Assembly (NCBI RefSeq): GCF_013185195.1
Contig: NZ_JAAZWC010000012.1
Coordinates: 89,664 to 153,663 of the forward strand
Length of the DNA stretch: 64,000 nucleotides
Direction: 5' to 3'
From: Saccharibacillus qingshengii
GTDB lineage: Bacteria; Bacillota; Bacilli; Paenibacillales; Paenibacillaceae
Position numbers and translations under genes: made by a program. The number at the start of each line of letters is the position of its first letter. Position 1 is the first letter of the stretch. Below, piece after piece: positions 25,112-34,006 of this stretch. The notes under the pieces were generated by a model. It had not been told where the DNA came from and searched no databases. It was given only the letters and a program-made list of their open reading frames with translations.

Positions 25112-27376
25112 TCACGATACCCGATTCCGGCTTTTGTACGCGCTCGGCGGCATGCCTTCGAACTTCTGGAAAAAGCGGTTGAAGCTGCGCGCGTTCTCGT
25201 ACCCGACCGCCGCCGCAATCTCGGTAATGGTCCGCTCGTCTTCGAGCAGCATCGGCTTCGCTTTCTCGATCCGCAGCTTGTTGAGCGAATCGATCAGACT
25301 GGCGCCCGTTTCTTCATACACGATTCTGCGCATGTACGAGTAGCTGATTCCGATCTCCCGCGCCATATCTTCGAACACCACTTCCTCGCAGAAATGCTCC
25401 CGCAGGTAAGCCGAGATCCGTTCCCCGTGCGATACGGTTTCTTCGTCTTCCGGCCGCTTCGCCCGTACGATTCCCGTATAGAATTCGCGCACGTACTGCT
25501 GAAGATCGTCCAGCGTATCCAAAGAAGCGATCGTCGAGTAGACGCTGCCGCGGCCGGCAACAACCCGGGCCGCCTGGCTGCCGCTTTCCTGAAGATGTTT
25601 GATCGTCACGCCGACCAGCTGGTTGTAGATGAACAGGATATTGTCGTGGGAAATATAATCGGCCGCCCGGATTTCTTCCGCGATCCGCTCAAGCTCCGCT
25701 TCGATCCGCTCCGGCTGTCCGTCGTCCAGGAAATTGAGAATGCGGCGCTCGCTGCACTCGGGATACATATATTTGTGGTCGCGGCGTTCTTCCGCACAGC
25801 CGTAATGAATGCCTCCGCTGCCCGCGATCATCCGGTGCTTCACGGCTTCCAGCGCTTCGGCGGCCAGCTCGGGAACGCGCGCCGAAGACTCGGCCCGTCC
25901 GCTCACGCCGATCGTAACCGTATGACCGAGCAGCTCTTCCGCTTTGCCTTGAATAGACTCCAGCTTGGAGTGAAGTCCGCCGCGGCCGCCGCCTTCTTCG
26001 CGATCGTTAAGAACGAGTGCAAAATACCCGTCGCCCCGGTACAGGAAATGCGCGGCCGGACCGTCTTCAAATAGAACGTCGCAGGCGGCGGACAGCAGAT
26101 GGCGATGGTAGCTGCGCGTCTCCGAATTGTGCTTGCTGACGTATTTTCGATACCCGTCGATCGAAATCGAGGCTACGACAAACTGCGGATACGGAAAAAT
26201 ATCGTCCAGCGGACCGTGCGCTTCGCCCCGGAGCAGCCGCTGCACCGTCAGGCTGCGCGCGTCGCGTTCGCGTTCGCGCAGCAGCCCGTGCAGCTTGGAT
26301 TCTTCATCTTGCATCCGGCGAAACGCCGTATCGAGAAAAGCGAATTCGTTCTGCCCGGGCAGATCCAGATAGCCGCGCAGATTGAACTGCCGGACCAGCT
26401 CGCGCGCAGGCCGGGACACCCAGGCAGCCAGAAACAGCGTCGCAAACGTGCCGATGAAGATCACGACCACGGTCAGCAGAATAATGCCCCGCTGCTGGGC
26501 GTGCGTCCGGGTCAGCATCTCCTGTACGGAATAGGTATTCAGATGCGTCCAGCCAAACGGTTCCGAATGCGTCCAGGCGTACAGTACCCGTTCGCCGTCG
26601 GCCGTTTTTCGAAAAGCATACCCTTCCTTGGCCGGTTCGCCGCGAAGCTCCTTGTAGAAAGGCAGTTCGTCGGCACCCGTCAGCAGCAGGCTCTTGTCTC
26701 CGTTCGAGATGACTGTACCGCTGCCGTCGATCAGGGCGTAATCGGTATTGGCCGCGTTGGATGAAGACAGGTAGTCTTCAAGCTGGCTTTCCCGCAGATT
26801 GACGACGATCATGCCTCTTGTTGTCGTCGACAGCCGGCTGAGCGGCAGCACGTACGAGACGACCGGGATGCCGGACTGCAGCGTGCGCGCATACCAGACT
26901 CCCCCGATTCCCTGCTGGTCTTTGAGCGCATCCTCCACCCAATCGATCGGCTCGTACCGGCTCAGCGGGGTAATGCTCTTGTCCGTCGAGACCACGTAAT
27001 CCGAATCCTCCAGATAGAAAAAGGACGAATAGACCCCTTCCGCTCTCCGGTTCAGGTTCGTCAGCTCGCGCATCACCGCCATCGCGCGGCTGATATTGCC
27101 GTAATCCGCGCTCAGATCGTCATAAGTCGGGAACGGACGAATCCGGTCGAATGTGCCGGTAGCGGACAAGCGGACCGTATCCTGCGACAGGCTGTTGAGC
27201 GCGCTCTCGTTCAGCCGGCGTCCGGCGACCAGCTCGGCCAGCGAAGACTCCGCGATCTCCCGCTGCGAGCTTCGCAGGCTCTGTTCGCCGCTGTACCACG
27301 TCAGAATACTGGCCGGGATGACCATGACGATGAACAAAATGCAGGCCAGCTGCAGCGTCATCGGGAAACGTTTCAA
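25112..27376 (-). CDS. Membrane-bound AraC family regulator with extracellular sensor
   Basis: Likely senses a sugar or the loaded binding protein outside the cell and activates the transporter operon. The N-terminus is a membrane segment (about 7-25), followed by an extracellular region to about 285, a second membrane segment (about 288-310), a HAMP-like and degenerate GGDEF-like cytoplasmic part, and a C-terminal AraC DNA-binding domain (about 655-750) with the two helix-turn-helices (MAREIGISYSYMRRIVYEE and ITEIAAAVGYENARSFNRFF). The start is TTG at 27376 with GGAGGGG 5 bases upstream. Same architecture as B. subtilis YesN-independent membrane AraC proteins such as YtdP. Confidence 0.88.
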   Translation of the reverse strand: MKRFPMTLQLACILFIVMVIPASILTWYSGEQSLRSSQREIAESSLAELVAGRRLNESALNSLSQDTVRLSATGTFDRIRPFPTYDDLSADYGNISRAMAVMRELTNLNRRAEGVYSSFFYLEDSDYVVSTDKSITPLSRYEPIDWVEDALKDQQGIGGVWYARTLQSGIPVVSYVLPLSRLSTTTRGMIVVNLRESQLEDYLSSSNAANTDYALIDGSGTVISNGDKSLLLTGADELPFYKELRGEPAKEGYAFRKTADGERVLYAWTHSEPFGWTHLNTYSVQEMLTRTHAQQRGIILLTVVVIFIGTFATLFLAAWVSRPARELVRQFNLRGYLDLPGQNEFAFLDTAFRRMQDEESKLHGLLRERERDARSLTVQRLLRGEAHGPLDDIFPYPQFVVASISIDGYRKYVSKHNSETRSYHRHLLSAACDVLFEDGPAAHFLYRGDGYFALVLNDREEGGGRGGLHSKLESIQGKAEELLGHTVTIGVSGRAESSARVPELAAEALEAVKHRMIAGSGGIHYGCAEERRDHKYMYPECSERRILNFLDDGQPERIEAELERIAEEIRAADYISHDNILFIYNQLVGVTIKHLQESGSQAARVVAGRGSVYSTIASLDTLDDLQQYVREFYTGIVRAKRPEDEETVSHGERISAYLREHFCEEVVFEDMAREIGISYSYMRRIVYEETGASLIDSLNKLRIEKAKPMLLEDERTITEIAAAVGYENARSFNRFFQKFEGMPPSAYKSRNRVS

Positions 27377-27426
27377 GTTAACCCCTCCACTCTTTTCGGG
27401 CCAAAATCGACCGGAAATTAACTATT

Positions 27427-27440
27427 TGGTAACGCTTACA
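27427..27440. promoter_or_regulatory. cre-like CcpA site upstream of the AraC/transporter genes
   Basis: TGGTAACGCTTACA matches the cre pattern (TGTAANCGNTTACA) at 11 of 12 or so defined positions, with the core AnCGNTTACA intact. It lies about 50 bases upstream of the start codon, suiting catabolite repression of the operon. Confidence 0.55.
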
Positions 27441-27552
27441 AGTTTAAATTTGTTAATGACTCCCTCATATATTAATTTATCGAACTCTGGTTTGTCCACG
27501 GATTAAACCTTTATTTATTGGGTTTCTTGCGTCTTTCGAAGATTTTTGCCTA

Positions 27553-27600
27553 CAAAAAAGACCGCTAGCCGCATCGATCCTGCGTCTAACGGTCTTTTCT
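27553..27600. terminator. Terminator downstream of the Fe-S family gene
   Basis: AAAAGACCG / CGGTCTTTT outer stem with CTAG-like inner pairing. On the minus strand it precedes a T-rich run just after the 27609 stop. Confidence 0.75.
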
Positions 27601-27608
27601 TGTTCGGA

Positions 27609-27929
27609 TTACGCCCGCATATCCGCTATTCGCAGATCCCGGCTGAATACCGCTCCGTCGCTGGAGAGCTTGAACGAAGGGTAGCCGCGATCCGCTTCAA
27701 GCTTCATAACCGGATCAAACTGCTGCTCCTGCTGGCGATCCGTCCAGAATTCGAACGAATCCGCTTCGACCTTGACGTCGGTATCCCACGGCTTGTCCGC
27801 GATCTGGATCGTGACTATGCCGTTGCAGCCGCAGTTGATCGTATCGTAGATCAGCCGGAGACTGCCGGGGCGGCCGCCGAGCTTCTCCTGAAGTTTGCCT
27901 GTGGTGTAGTCGTCCATTTGTATACGCAT
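27609..27929 (-). CDS. HesB/YqkB-like iron-sulfur cluster biosynthesis family protein
   Basis: Small (106 residues) cytoplasmic protein of the HesB-like/YqkB family, whose fold is shared with A-type Fe-S carriers. The segment LRLIYDTINCGCNGIVTIQI carries the paired cysteines C-G-C near residues 33-35; the third cysteine of true A-type carriers is absent, as in YqkB. GGAGG precedes the ATG by 8 bases. It stands alone with its own terminator. The exact role of this subfamily is unknown. Confidence 0.72.
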   Translation of the reverse strand: MRIQMDDYTTGKLQEKLGGRPGSLRLIYDTINCGCNGIVTIQIADKPWDTDVKVEADSFEFWTDRQQEQQFDPVMKLEADRGYPSFKLSSDGAVFSRDLRIADMRA

Positions 27930-28250
27930 GATTGATCCCTCCTGCTTTTACTTTACCCGTTTTGGAGAGAGGTGTCAGGTGTTTGGAATCACGGAAGCGT
28001 GAAGACTTCGGATTTTTGCTTTGAAATCTTCCACGCTTGCGCCGGGAACATAGGATTCGCGTTCGGTCGATACGGGATCGGAGCCGGGAAGCGCCGGGGC
28101 GGCCAACTCCGCTCCGTAGTGCGCTTCTGCCGCGTTCACCGCTCCGGTCCCCGTTTGCGTAAGGCAGCCGGTCCCCGAACGAGACCCCTTCCCGTGCTTC
28201 CGGCGGAGGCGTGAAAAGTTATCGATCCGGCGGCGGTTTCTTATGGAGCT
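27930..28250. other. Intergenic region with an imperfect hairpin only
   Basis: No convincing gene in 321 bases. AAGCGTGAAGACTTC (from 27995) and GAAATCTTCCACGCTT (to 28038) can pair with one bulge. The rest is unremarkable; an 80-codon plus-strand frame lacks a ribosome site and family features. Confidence 0.5.
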
Positions 28251-29087
28251 TTACCCTTTTTTCCGATAAAAAAGCGGCGCCTTCCCCGTCACTTCCTTGA
28301 ACACCCGCCCGAAATGCGTCACGCTCCCGAAGCCCACTCTCCGCGCAATGACATTGACTTTTAGCGGGGAGCCCAGCAGCAGCGCGATCGCTTCTTTGAC
28401 CCGGACGCTGTTCACGTACTCCACAAACGTAAAGCCCGTCGCTTCCTTGAACGAGCGGCTGATCGCATACGGGCTGACATAATGGCGCTCCGCCAGGCGT
28501 TCCAGCGTCAGCTCCTCCATATAACGTTCGTTGATATCCCGCACCACTTCGAAAATCCGCTCGTGCATCGGGTTCGACGCCGCAGGCGGCTCTCCGGTCT
28601 GCACCGGAAGCTGGCGGCAGCAGGAGATCAGCAGTTGGATCGTCAGCGTCCGCGCGTAATCTTCGTATCCCGGCCGCTTCTCCTGCACCTCGCGGATCAT
28701 CTGCTCCGCCAGCGTATCGATCGCGGCGGAAGCGTACGTGCCTTTTTTCAACAGCAGGTAATCCCGCTCGAACAGCGGTCGCAGCCCTTCGGTTCGGGCA
28801 GCTCCATCGGCGCTCAGATACCGCTCATGCACATTGACCACCAAGCGCTCGTAATCCGGCGTCTGTGCCTGGGTGGTCCGATGGAGCACATTCGGCGCAA
28901 CGACGACGATATCCCCCGCTTCGATCAGCAGCGTACGGTCTTTGATAAAAAACTTCCGCTGCCCGTCCATCATGTAGAAAAACTCGTACGTCGCATGAAA
29001 ATGGCTCGTCGTCATCCGGTAGCTCGGCCCGCTGCGATAATGCACCAGAAACGTCTCGTTACCGTTGTCGTAATACAGTTCTTCCAT
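28251..29087 (-). CDS. AraC family regulator with cupin sensor domain
   Basis: One-component regulator: an N-terminal cupin domain (residues about 20-100, with SHFHATYEFFYMMDG and VVVAPNVLHR) binds the inducer and a C-terminal AraC domain (about 178-275) binds DNA (LERLAERHYVSPYAISRSF and VNVIARRVGFGSVTHFGRVF). Length 278. AAGGAGG lies 7 bases before the ATG. It is divergent from the GH105 gene and probably controls it. Confidence 0.9.
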   Translation of the reverse strand: MEELYYDNGNETFLVHYRSGPSYRMTTSHFHATYEFFYMMDGQRKFFIKDRTLLIEAGDIVVVAPNVLHRTTQAQTPDYERLVVNVHERYLSADGAARTEGLRPLFERDYLLLKKGTYASAAIDTLAEQMIREVQEKRPGYEDYARTLTIQLLISCCRQLPVQTGEPPAASNPMHERIFEVVRDINERYMEELTLERLAERHYVSPYAISRSFKEATGFTFVEYVNSVRVKEAIALLLGSPLKVNVIARRVGFGSVTHFGRVFKEVTGKAPLFYRKKG

Positions 29088-29122
29088 GCTTGGCCTCCTT
29101 CGGCGTTCCGGACTTTTCTCTC

Positions 29123-29155
29123 ATTATATAGGTGCAGCGCAGGATCGCAAGATCC
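29123..29155 (-). promoter_or_regulatory. Promoter of the araC-type gene with inverted repeat over the -35
   Basis: On the minus strand TTGCGA (29150-29145), 16 bases and TATAAT (29128-29123). GGATC-TTGC-GATCC (29142-29155) overlaps the -35 and could be a binding site. Confidence 0.55.
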
Positions 29156-29213
29156 GAGAGGAAATCGCAAATTCGGGCAAAATATGTACAGTTCATCATG
29201 CTAGGATACGGAT

Positions 29214-29227
29214 ATAGAACGCTTACA
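29214..29227. promoter_or_regulatory. Possible cre half-conserved site upstream of GH105
   Basis: ATAGAACGCTTACA keeps the AnCGNTTACA half of a cre site, identical in AACGCTTACA to the site at 27431-27440, but the left half is poor. It lies about 50 bases before the GH105 start. Confidence 0.35.
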
Positions 29228-29274
29228 CAAATACACAGCATGATCCTAAATCCAACGAAAACGGAGCGAAACGG

Positions 29275-30402
29275 ATGAAACTGCATACCTCGACCGAAGA
29301 CTTGAAGCAGCTGATCGAACGCGTAACGGAGTACACCCTCGATATGGATCTGACCTGGGACTGGCCGTGCGGCGTCGCTTATTACGGCGTCAGCCGGGCG
29401 TACGAAGCGACGGGCAATAAGATCTATCTGGAGCGTATGGTGGCCTGGGTAGACGAATACATCGAAGCGGGCCTGCCGCCGGTCTGGACGGTTAATGCCT
29501 GCGCGATGGGCCATATGCTGCTGACGCTGTACGCCGAGACGAAAGAGCCGAAGTACCTCGATCTGATCCTGAGCAAAATCGAATACCTGGAGCGCGACGC
29601 GCTGCGTTTCGGAGATCGGGTGCTTCAGCATACGGTATCGGCCAAAAACGACTTCCCCGAACAGGCCTGGGCCGACACGCTGTTTATGGCCGCCTACTTC
29701 CTGCTGCGTGCGGGAGTCATGCTGGATCGCAAAGACCTGATCGACGATGCGCTGCACCAGTATTTCTGGCATATCAACTATTTGCAGGATGAAGATTCGG
29801 GACTGTGGTACCACGGCTATAACAACGTCAAGCAGAATCACATGTCCGGTCTGCACTGGGCCCGCGCCAATGCCTGGGGAGCGTACACGATGGCCCGCGC
29901 GGCGCACGGACTGCCCGAAGCCTATCTCTATCCGCCGATGATGCATATCTGGAGCTCGCTGCGCGATCAGCTGGCCGCGATCAAGAAGCTGCAAAAAAAC
30001 GACGGCCTCTGGGGCACGATCCTCGATCACCCGGACGCTTACGGCGAAGTATCCGCAACCGCGGGAATCGCCGCCGCGATGATCGTGCAGGGCAACCCGC
30101 TGCATGGCAAATACGTACGCCAAGCGCTGGACGGCGTGATAGCCAATATCTCGGACACCGGCCGCGTCATGAACGTCTCCGGCGGTACCGCGGTCATGAA
30201 CGATATCGAAGGCTATCTCGGCATCGACCGTAAATGGGCGCAGGGCTGGGGGCAGGGCTTGGCACTCGCTCTGCTGACGGCGGCACTGGAAGATCGGCAG
30301 GTCGAAGAGCGCCGGGCAGCGGCGGACGAGCGGGTACAGACGCAGACGCAGACAAATCAGACGAATCCGGAACCTTCCGCTTCAACCGTCGTGGAACCCT
30401 AG
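29275..30402 (+). CDS. Unsaturated rhamnogalacturonyl hydrolase, GH105 (YteR type)
   Basis: Removes the unsaturated galacturonyl group from oligosaccharides released by rhamnogalacturonan lyases, in the cytoplasm. The (alpha/alpha)6-barrel motifs of GH88/GH105 are clear: WDWPCGVAYYGVSRAYEATG near residue 37, WADTLFMAAYFLLRAG (conserved catalytic Asp, about residue 145), GLWYHGYN, MSGLHWARANAWGAY and GEVSATAGIAAAM. There is no signal peptide. The last 35 residues are a Gln/Thr/Pro-rich tail outside the family domain. GGAG lies 8 bases before the ATG. With the nearby YteP/YtcP/YtcQ-type importer this resembles the B. subtilis rhamnogalacturonan system, though split by 2 kb. Confidence 0.88.
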   Translation: MKLHTSTEDLKQLIERVTEYTLDMDLTWDWPCGVAYYGVSRAYEATGNKIYLERMVAWVDEYIEAGLPPVWTVNACAMGHMLLTLYAETKEPKYLDLILSKIEYLERDALRFGDRVLQHTVSAKNDFPEQAWADTLFMAAYFLLRAGVMLDRKDLIDDALHQYFWHINYLQDEDSGLWYHGYNNVKQNHMSGLHWARANAWGAYTMARAAHGLPEAYLYPPMMHIWSSLRDQLAAIKKLQKNDGLWGTILDHPDAYGEVSATAGIAAAMIVQGNPLHGKYVRQALDGVIANISDTGRVMNVSGGTAVMNDIEGYLGIDRKWAQGWGQGLALALLTAALEDRQVEERRAAADERVQTQTQTNQTNPEPSASTVVEP

Positions 30403-30415
30403 CTGTCCGGATCAC

Positions 30416-30457
30416 CCAAAAAAGGCTTCGTTCCCGGTTAGGGAGCGAAGCCTTTCA
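30416..30457. terminator. Terminator between GH105 and the DUF5704-like gene
   Basis: AAAGGCTTCG(T)TCCC / GGGAGCGAAGCCTTT stem, with A and T runs on both sides. It lies between convergent genes. Confidence 0.88.
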
Positions 30458-30535
30458 ACGCAAAAAGGACTTTCCATTCGCGAAAGGTCCGGACTCGATC
30501 TATGCGATTGGTTGGCTTAACGTTAATGCGGCCGA

Positions 30536-33500
30536 TCAATGCGTCACCTGCGACTCGAAATCGTCTTTGTACGACTTGTCGGCGTGGAAAAAGGCGATAT
30601 CGCCATCCTGCAGACTGAAGGAATTCCCCCATGAATCCTGCACGCTGCGCTTGTATCCTTCCAGGCTCCACTGATTCATCAGCGGTGCATGGATGTACTG
30701 CAGGTGCGGCGCGCCGGTATGGCCCAAGCGGATACTCTCGATGTCGAAGTTCAAGATAACGTAACCGTCTTTGAGGAATACCGGGTCGCGTTTGGTGAGT
30801 CCGCCGTGGGTCCGTGCGTATTCGGGAAGATCGGTTCCTTTTACGACGACATACGGATCACCCGGCAGGGAATACTGGCCGTACCATTTCTGGATCGCGG
30901 CATTGGCGCGGGCGTTATCTACGCCGGCCGGGATTTGGGTTTTGGGCCCGATCAGGGTGCGGATCTGTTCCGGAAGCAGCATCAGATCGAATCCGCCGAC
31001 CGGAGTCTTTTCTTTGGTGAAGCGGCGGATGTAATCCGTGATGAACAATTCCCTGCTGACGCCGTTCATCTCGGCGAAGCCGTAGTAATTGTCGTACTTG
31101 TACCGCGCGGTATCGCTCAGTTCTTCTTCCGGTACGTTTCGCAGACGATCGTTCAAGATAACGTAGCGTTCTTCCGTATCTTCGGGCGACCCCACCTTAA
31201 TGAACGTTCGGTGGTCGTCGTTGTAATACAGATCGACCGGGGTTTTCGTTTTGCCGTCTCGGCTCACGAAAGCGAAGCTTGGCGTGATGCGCAGACCGTC
31301 TGTCTTGCCGAACATGTTGCCTTTGGTCTTCAGGTCGAACTTTACATGATAGCCGGTCTTGATACTCACGTTCTTGGTCCCTTCGAGCGGGTTCTTGCCC
31401 GGCAGGATCGGCAGCGTGAACGGCTGGGCATTCCCGCGAGGGTCGCCGTCAATTCCGTTTAGTCCTGTCCAGTAGCTATTTCCGCTAGGATTTTGACTGC
31501 CGGATTGGGTGCGGAATACCATTTCCCAGTTGTAGTCGGCGATGTCTGTGATATGGAAATCATACAGACGCCCAATGACTTCGACGTCCACCGTATCGGA
31601 TGCCACGTGATTGTTTAGATCAAAGTTCGCATCCTGCTGGGTTGGGGCTACGCCCGGTGCGTTCTCGGCAACGTTTCGGTAATAAACCGTATAATCACCT
31701 TCATCGACCCACACGGGCAAGAAGAATTCGGTCGTGATTTGACTCACCGGAATCGGAATCCATGTGTTTTTCGGATAGAAGGTCGAGCGATCTGCCGCGT
31801 ACGTATCAAACGGGAAGTAGACTTCTTTACTCCGATAATACTTGGCGTAATCTCGGTTGCCGTAACCCGGATAACTTTGATGCTGTCCGCTTGTCGGCAT
31901 CGTGATGGTAAATGGTCGATCCAAGATGAACGCTTGACGATTGTAATTCGGTGTCGTCTTCTGGTTATGCGCCGCATCGTCAGAGGCGCTAGAGTAGTTC
32001 ACCACGGGCGTATGGACCGTGACGGGGTTAATGCCGCCAATCGGGTACGTATCGCCGTCTTCGGCCTCGTAGTTGGCGTCAAGGCCACTGTACGTGACGG
32101 TGCCCATACTTGGCGCAGCCATTCGGTTGGTTTTACTTCGTGGGATCATATGATCGGGACTATACAAAACGTCACGGCTGATCATCGTCCCGTTTGGAAT
32201 CCGGCTCGGAACAGGCGTTTCTCGCTCGACTTCCCGGTCATCCATAATGACTTGTCCGTTGAATACGACTTTATCGTTTCGGCCTTTAATTTGTCCGATC
32301 TTCTCTTCAACATACCCTTGAGCAACGTCAATATCATTGGTTTTTGCCGGTCTGGTCGTACCACCGGTAACCGTTATAACATTCGGTGCGGTAAACGCAT
32401 CGGGGACTTCGGGTGCGATATAGTCGCCATTCTTGTCGACAACAAGTGTCGGCGGGACATACCCTTGGGGGTAGATCGTGATATTTTCGCCTTCAAACGC
32501 ATAGTTTTGGAGCTGGGCACTTTCGATTTCATAAATACCTAAGTTTTCAACCGTCCAATATTTGAAATATCGTTCGGTATGAATCGGATAGATTTCCGAA
32601 TCCTCTTCTTCTTGCGGATCGGGAATCCGTGCCGGAACCGGCGGGTCGGCTGGATTCGGCTGACCGGGGTCCCATTTGAGCAGGTAGGGCTGCGTGACAT
32701 CGACATCATAGATACAGGTCACAAGATGTTCTTGGAATTTGTACTGGTTCAAATAGTTTTTCGCAAGGACATTGCCGTACAAGCTTTCCGAAGTGGGGAT
32801 GCCTTGCAGCACGTCGAAGATTTCTCGGTCGCGCTGATCCGCTTTGATCACGGCACTTGGGGTGGGCTGCATACCGGTCGCATCCCCTTCAATCGTGCGT
32901 CCGTCTCGTATGTTACAAAATCCGGATGACCCGCCTTCTTCGGGTTGTCCGTTTTCGGTATACACCCAGTACCGGTCCGGATATTGGTAGGTGAAGGATG
33001 CGGCGTTGAATAGATATGCGGCATAGTAAAACGCCATGATTTGGGCGTTTGCCGGATTACCACTATAGGGTTTCATAGAACCGTCATCGTTCTTTTCGAC
33101 GTAGTAGCGATCAGCGCCTCTATCGCTATGTTGTTGTTTGAATGTGATGGTTGCATAATTTAGGTCGCGAGTAGGTCCAGCTTCAGTTTGTCCGGGCTGT
33201 AACCCAACTAACAACGATACAATACTAATTTGGTCTTTGAGTGCTTTACCTGAAATCTCTAACGTTTTATTCGTGACCACTTGGTCTTCATTGATTTCAA
33301 CTTTGGCGCCATCTCTAGGTAGTTGTTTGTTTTTTTGTTGTACGATGTTTGATCGATTGTCGATCATATACAATGGGAAGGTCAAATCCGTAAACGTATC
33401 GATCCCTCTAAAGGGTTCTGTGATACCATATTGGACGGATAATTGTGCTACTCTACCGGGAGCTGTGGTATACGTAGCCGTAGTCAGCGGACTTGGGGTT

Positions 33501-34006
33501 GTGATGGGTCCTTCTGATCTGGGTGCTACGCTTGATGGACCTACATCATCCCATGAATCACTTTGGCCGGCTTTCCATCCTTCACGGATCGTTCGGTTCC
33601 ATGCAAACCATGATCCAGCTTTGGTACCGTTCCTTTCGGATAGGACTTCGACGGCTGTACCGGTGAAGGTTTCGGTTCCGGTGTAGGTTTGGGCATCGAC
33701 CGGGATTGTTTTGACGGCTTCGTTTCCTTTATAAAATACGATTTTTTCAATCTTTTTTCCGGAGCCGGCATCTTCACTGATTCGAGCGGTTGTGGCCGTA
33801 GGTGTTTTACCAAAAGCGACAGTGCGCCGATTGGGGTGAATCCTCGGGGCATCCTCCCCGCCGGCGTAAGTGATGACCTTTTTAATCGGAGCGGCTTCGA
33901 TCTCCCCTTGGAGTGGAAAAAAAACACCCAGCACGCTGCTCGCAAGGAGCAGGGTGCTGAGTCCGACAAGCGTGATTCGTTTCTTTCGTTGTCGGTTTTT
34001 TTCCAT
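30536..34006 (-). CDS. Large exported protein, DUF5704-like
   Basis: Function unknown. A signal peptide (about residues 10-38, LVGLSTLLLASSVLGVFF) precedes about 1115 residues with no membrane anchor, SLH repeat or LPxTG motif. The text recalls DUF5704-containing proteins of Paenibacillus (from memory, not a search). It is rich in Thr, Asn, Asp and Tyr with many short beta-strand-like segments. The start codon overlaps the stop of the SLH gene (TAATG), so the two are translationally coupled and probably act together at the cell surface. Most of the gene, above all its 5' half, is visibly richer in A/T than neighbours and uses codons such as TTG, TTT and CGA more, which suggests a different history. 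Confidence 0.72.
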   Translation of the reverse strand: MEKNRQRKKRITLVGLSTLLLASSVLGVFFPLQGEIEAAPIKKVITYAGGEDAPRIHPNRRTVAFGKTPTATTARISEDAGSGKKIEKIVFYKGNEAVKTIPVDAQTYTGTETFTGTAVEVLSERNGTKAGSWFAWNRTIREGWKAGQSDSWDDVGPSSVAPRSEGPITTPSPLTTATYTTAPGRVAQLSVQYGITEPFRGIDTFTDLTFPLYMIDNRSNIVQQKNKQLPRDGAKVEINEDQVVTNKTLEISGKALKDQISIVSLLVGLQPGQTEAGPTRDLNYATITFKQQHSDRGADRYYVEKNDDGSMKPYSGNPANAQIMAFYYAAYLFNAASFTYQYPDRYWVYTENGQPEEGGSSGFCNIRDGRTIEGDATGMQPTPSAVIKADQRDREIFDVLQGIPTSESLYGNVLAKNYLNQYKFQEHLVTCIYDVDVTQPYLLKWDPGQPNPADPPVPARIPDPQEEEDSEIYPIHTERYFKYWTVENLGIYEIESAQLQNYAFEGENITIYPQGYVPPTLVVDKNGDYIAPEVPDAFTAPNVITVTGGTTRPAKTNDIDVAQGYVEEKIGQIKGRNDKVVFNGQVIMDDREVERETPVPSRIPNGTMISRDVLYSPDHMIPRSKTNRMAAPSMGTVTYSGLDANYEAEDGDTYPIGGINPVTVHTPVVNYSSASDDAAHNQKTTPNYNRQAFILDRPFTITMPTSGQHQSYPGYGNRDYAKYYRSKEVYFPFDTYAADRSTFYPKNTWIPIPVSQITTEFFLPVWVDEGDYTVYYRNVAENAPGVAPTQQDANFDLNNHVASDTVDVEVIGRLYDFHITDIADYNWEMVFRTQSGSQNPSGNSYWTGLNGIDGDPRGNAQPFTLPILPGKNPLEGTKNVSIKTGYHVKFDLKTKGNMFGKTDGLRITPSFAFVSRDGKTKTPVDLYYNDDHRTFIKVGSPEDTEERYVILNDRLRNVPEEELSDTARYKYDNYYGFAEMNGVSRELFITDYIRRFTKEKTPVGGFDLMLLPEQIRTLIGPKTQIPAGVDNARANAAIQKWYGQYSLPGDPYVVVKGTDLPEYARTHGGLTKRDPVFLKDGYVILNFDIESIRLGHTGAPHLQYIHAPLMNQWSLEGYKRSVQDSWGNSFSLQDGDIAFFHADKSYKDDFESQVTH

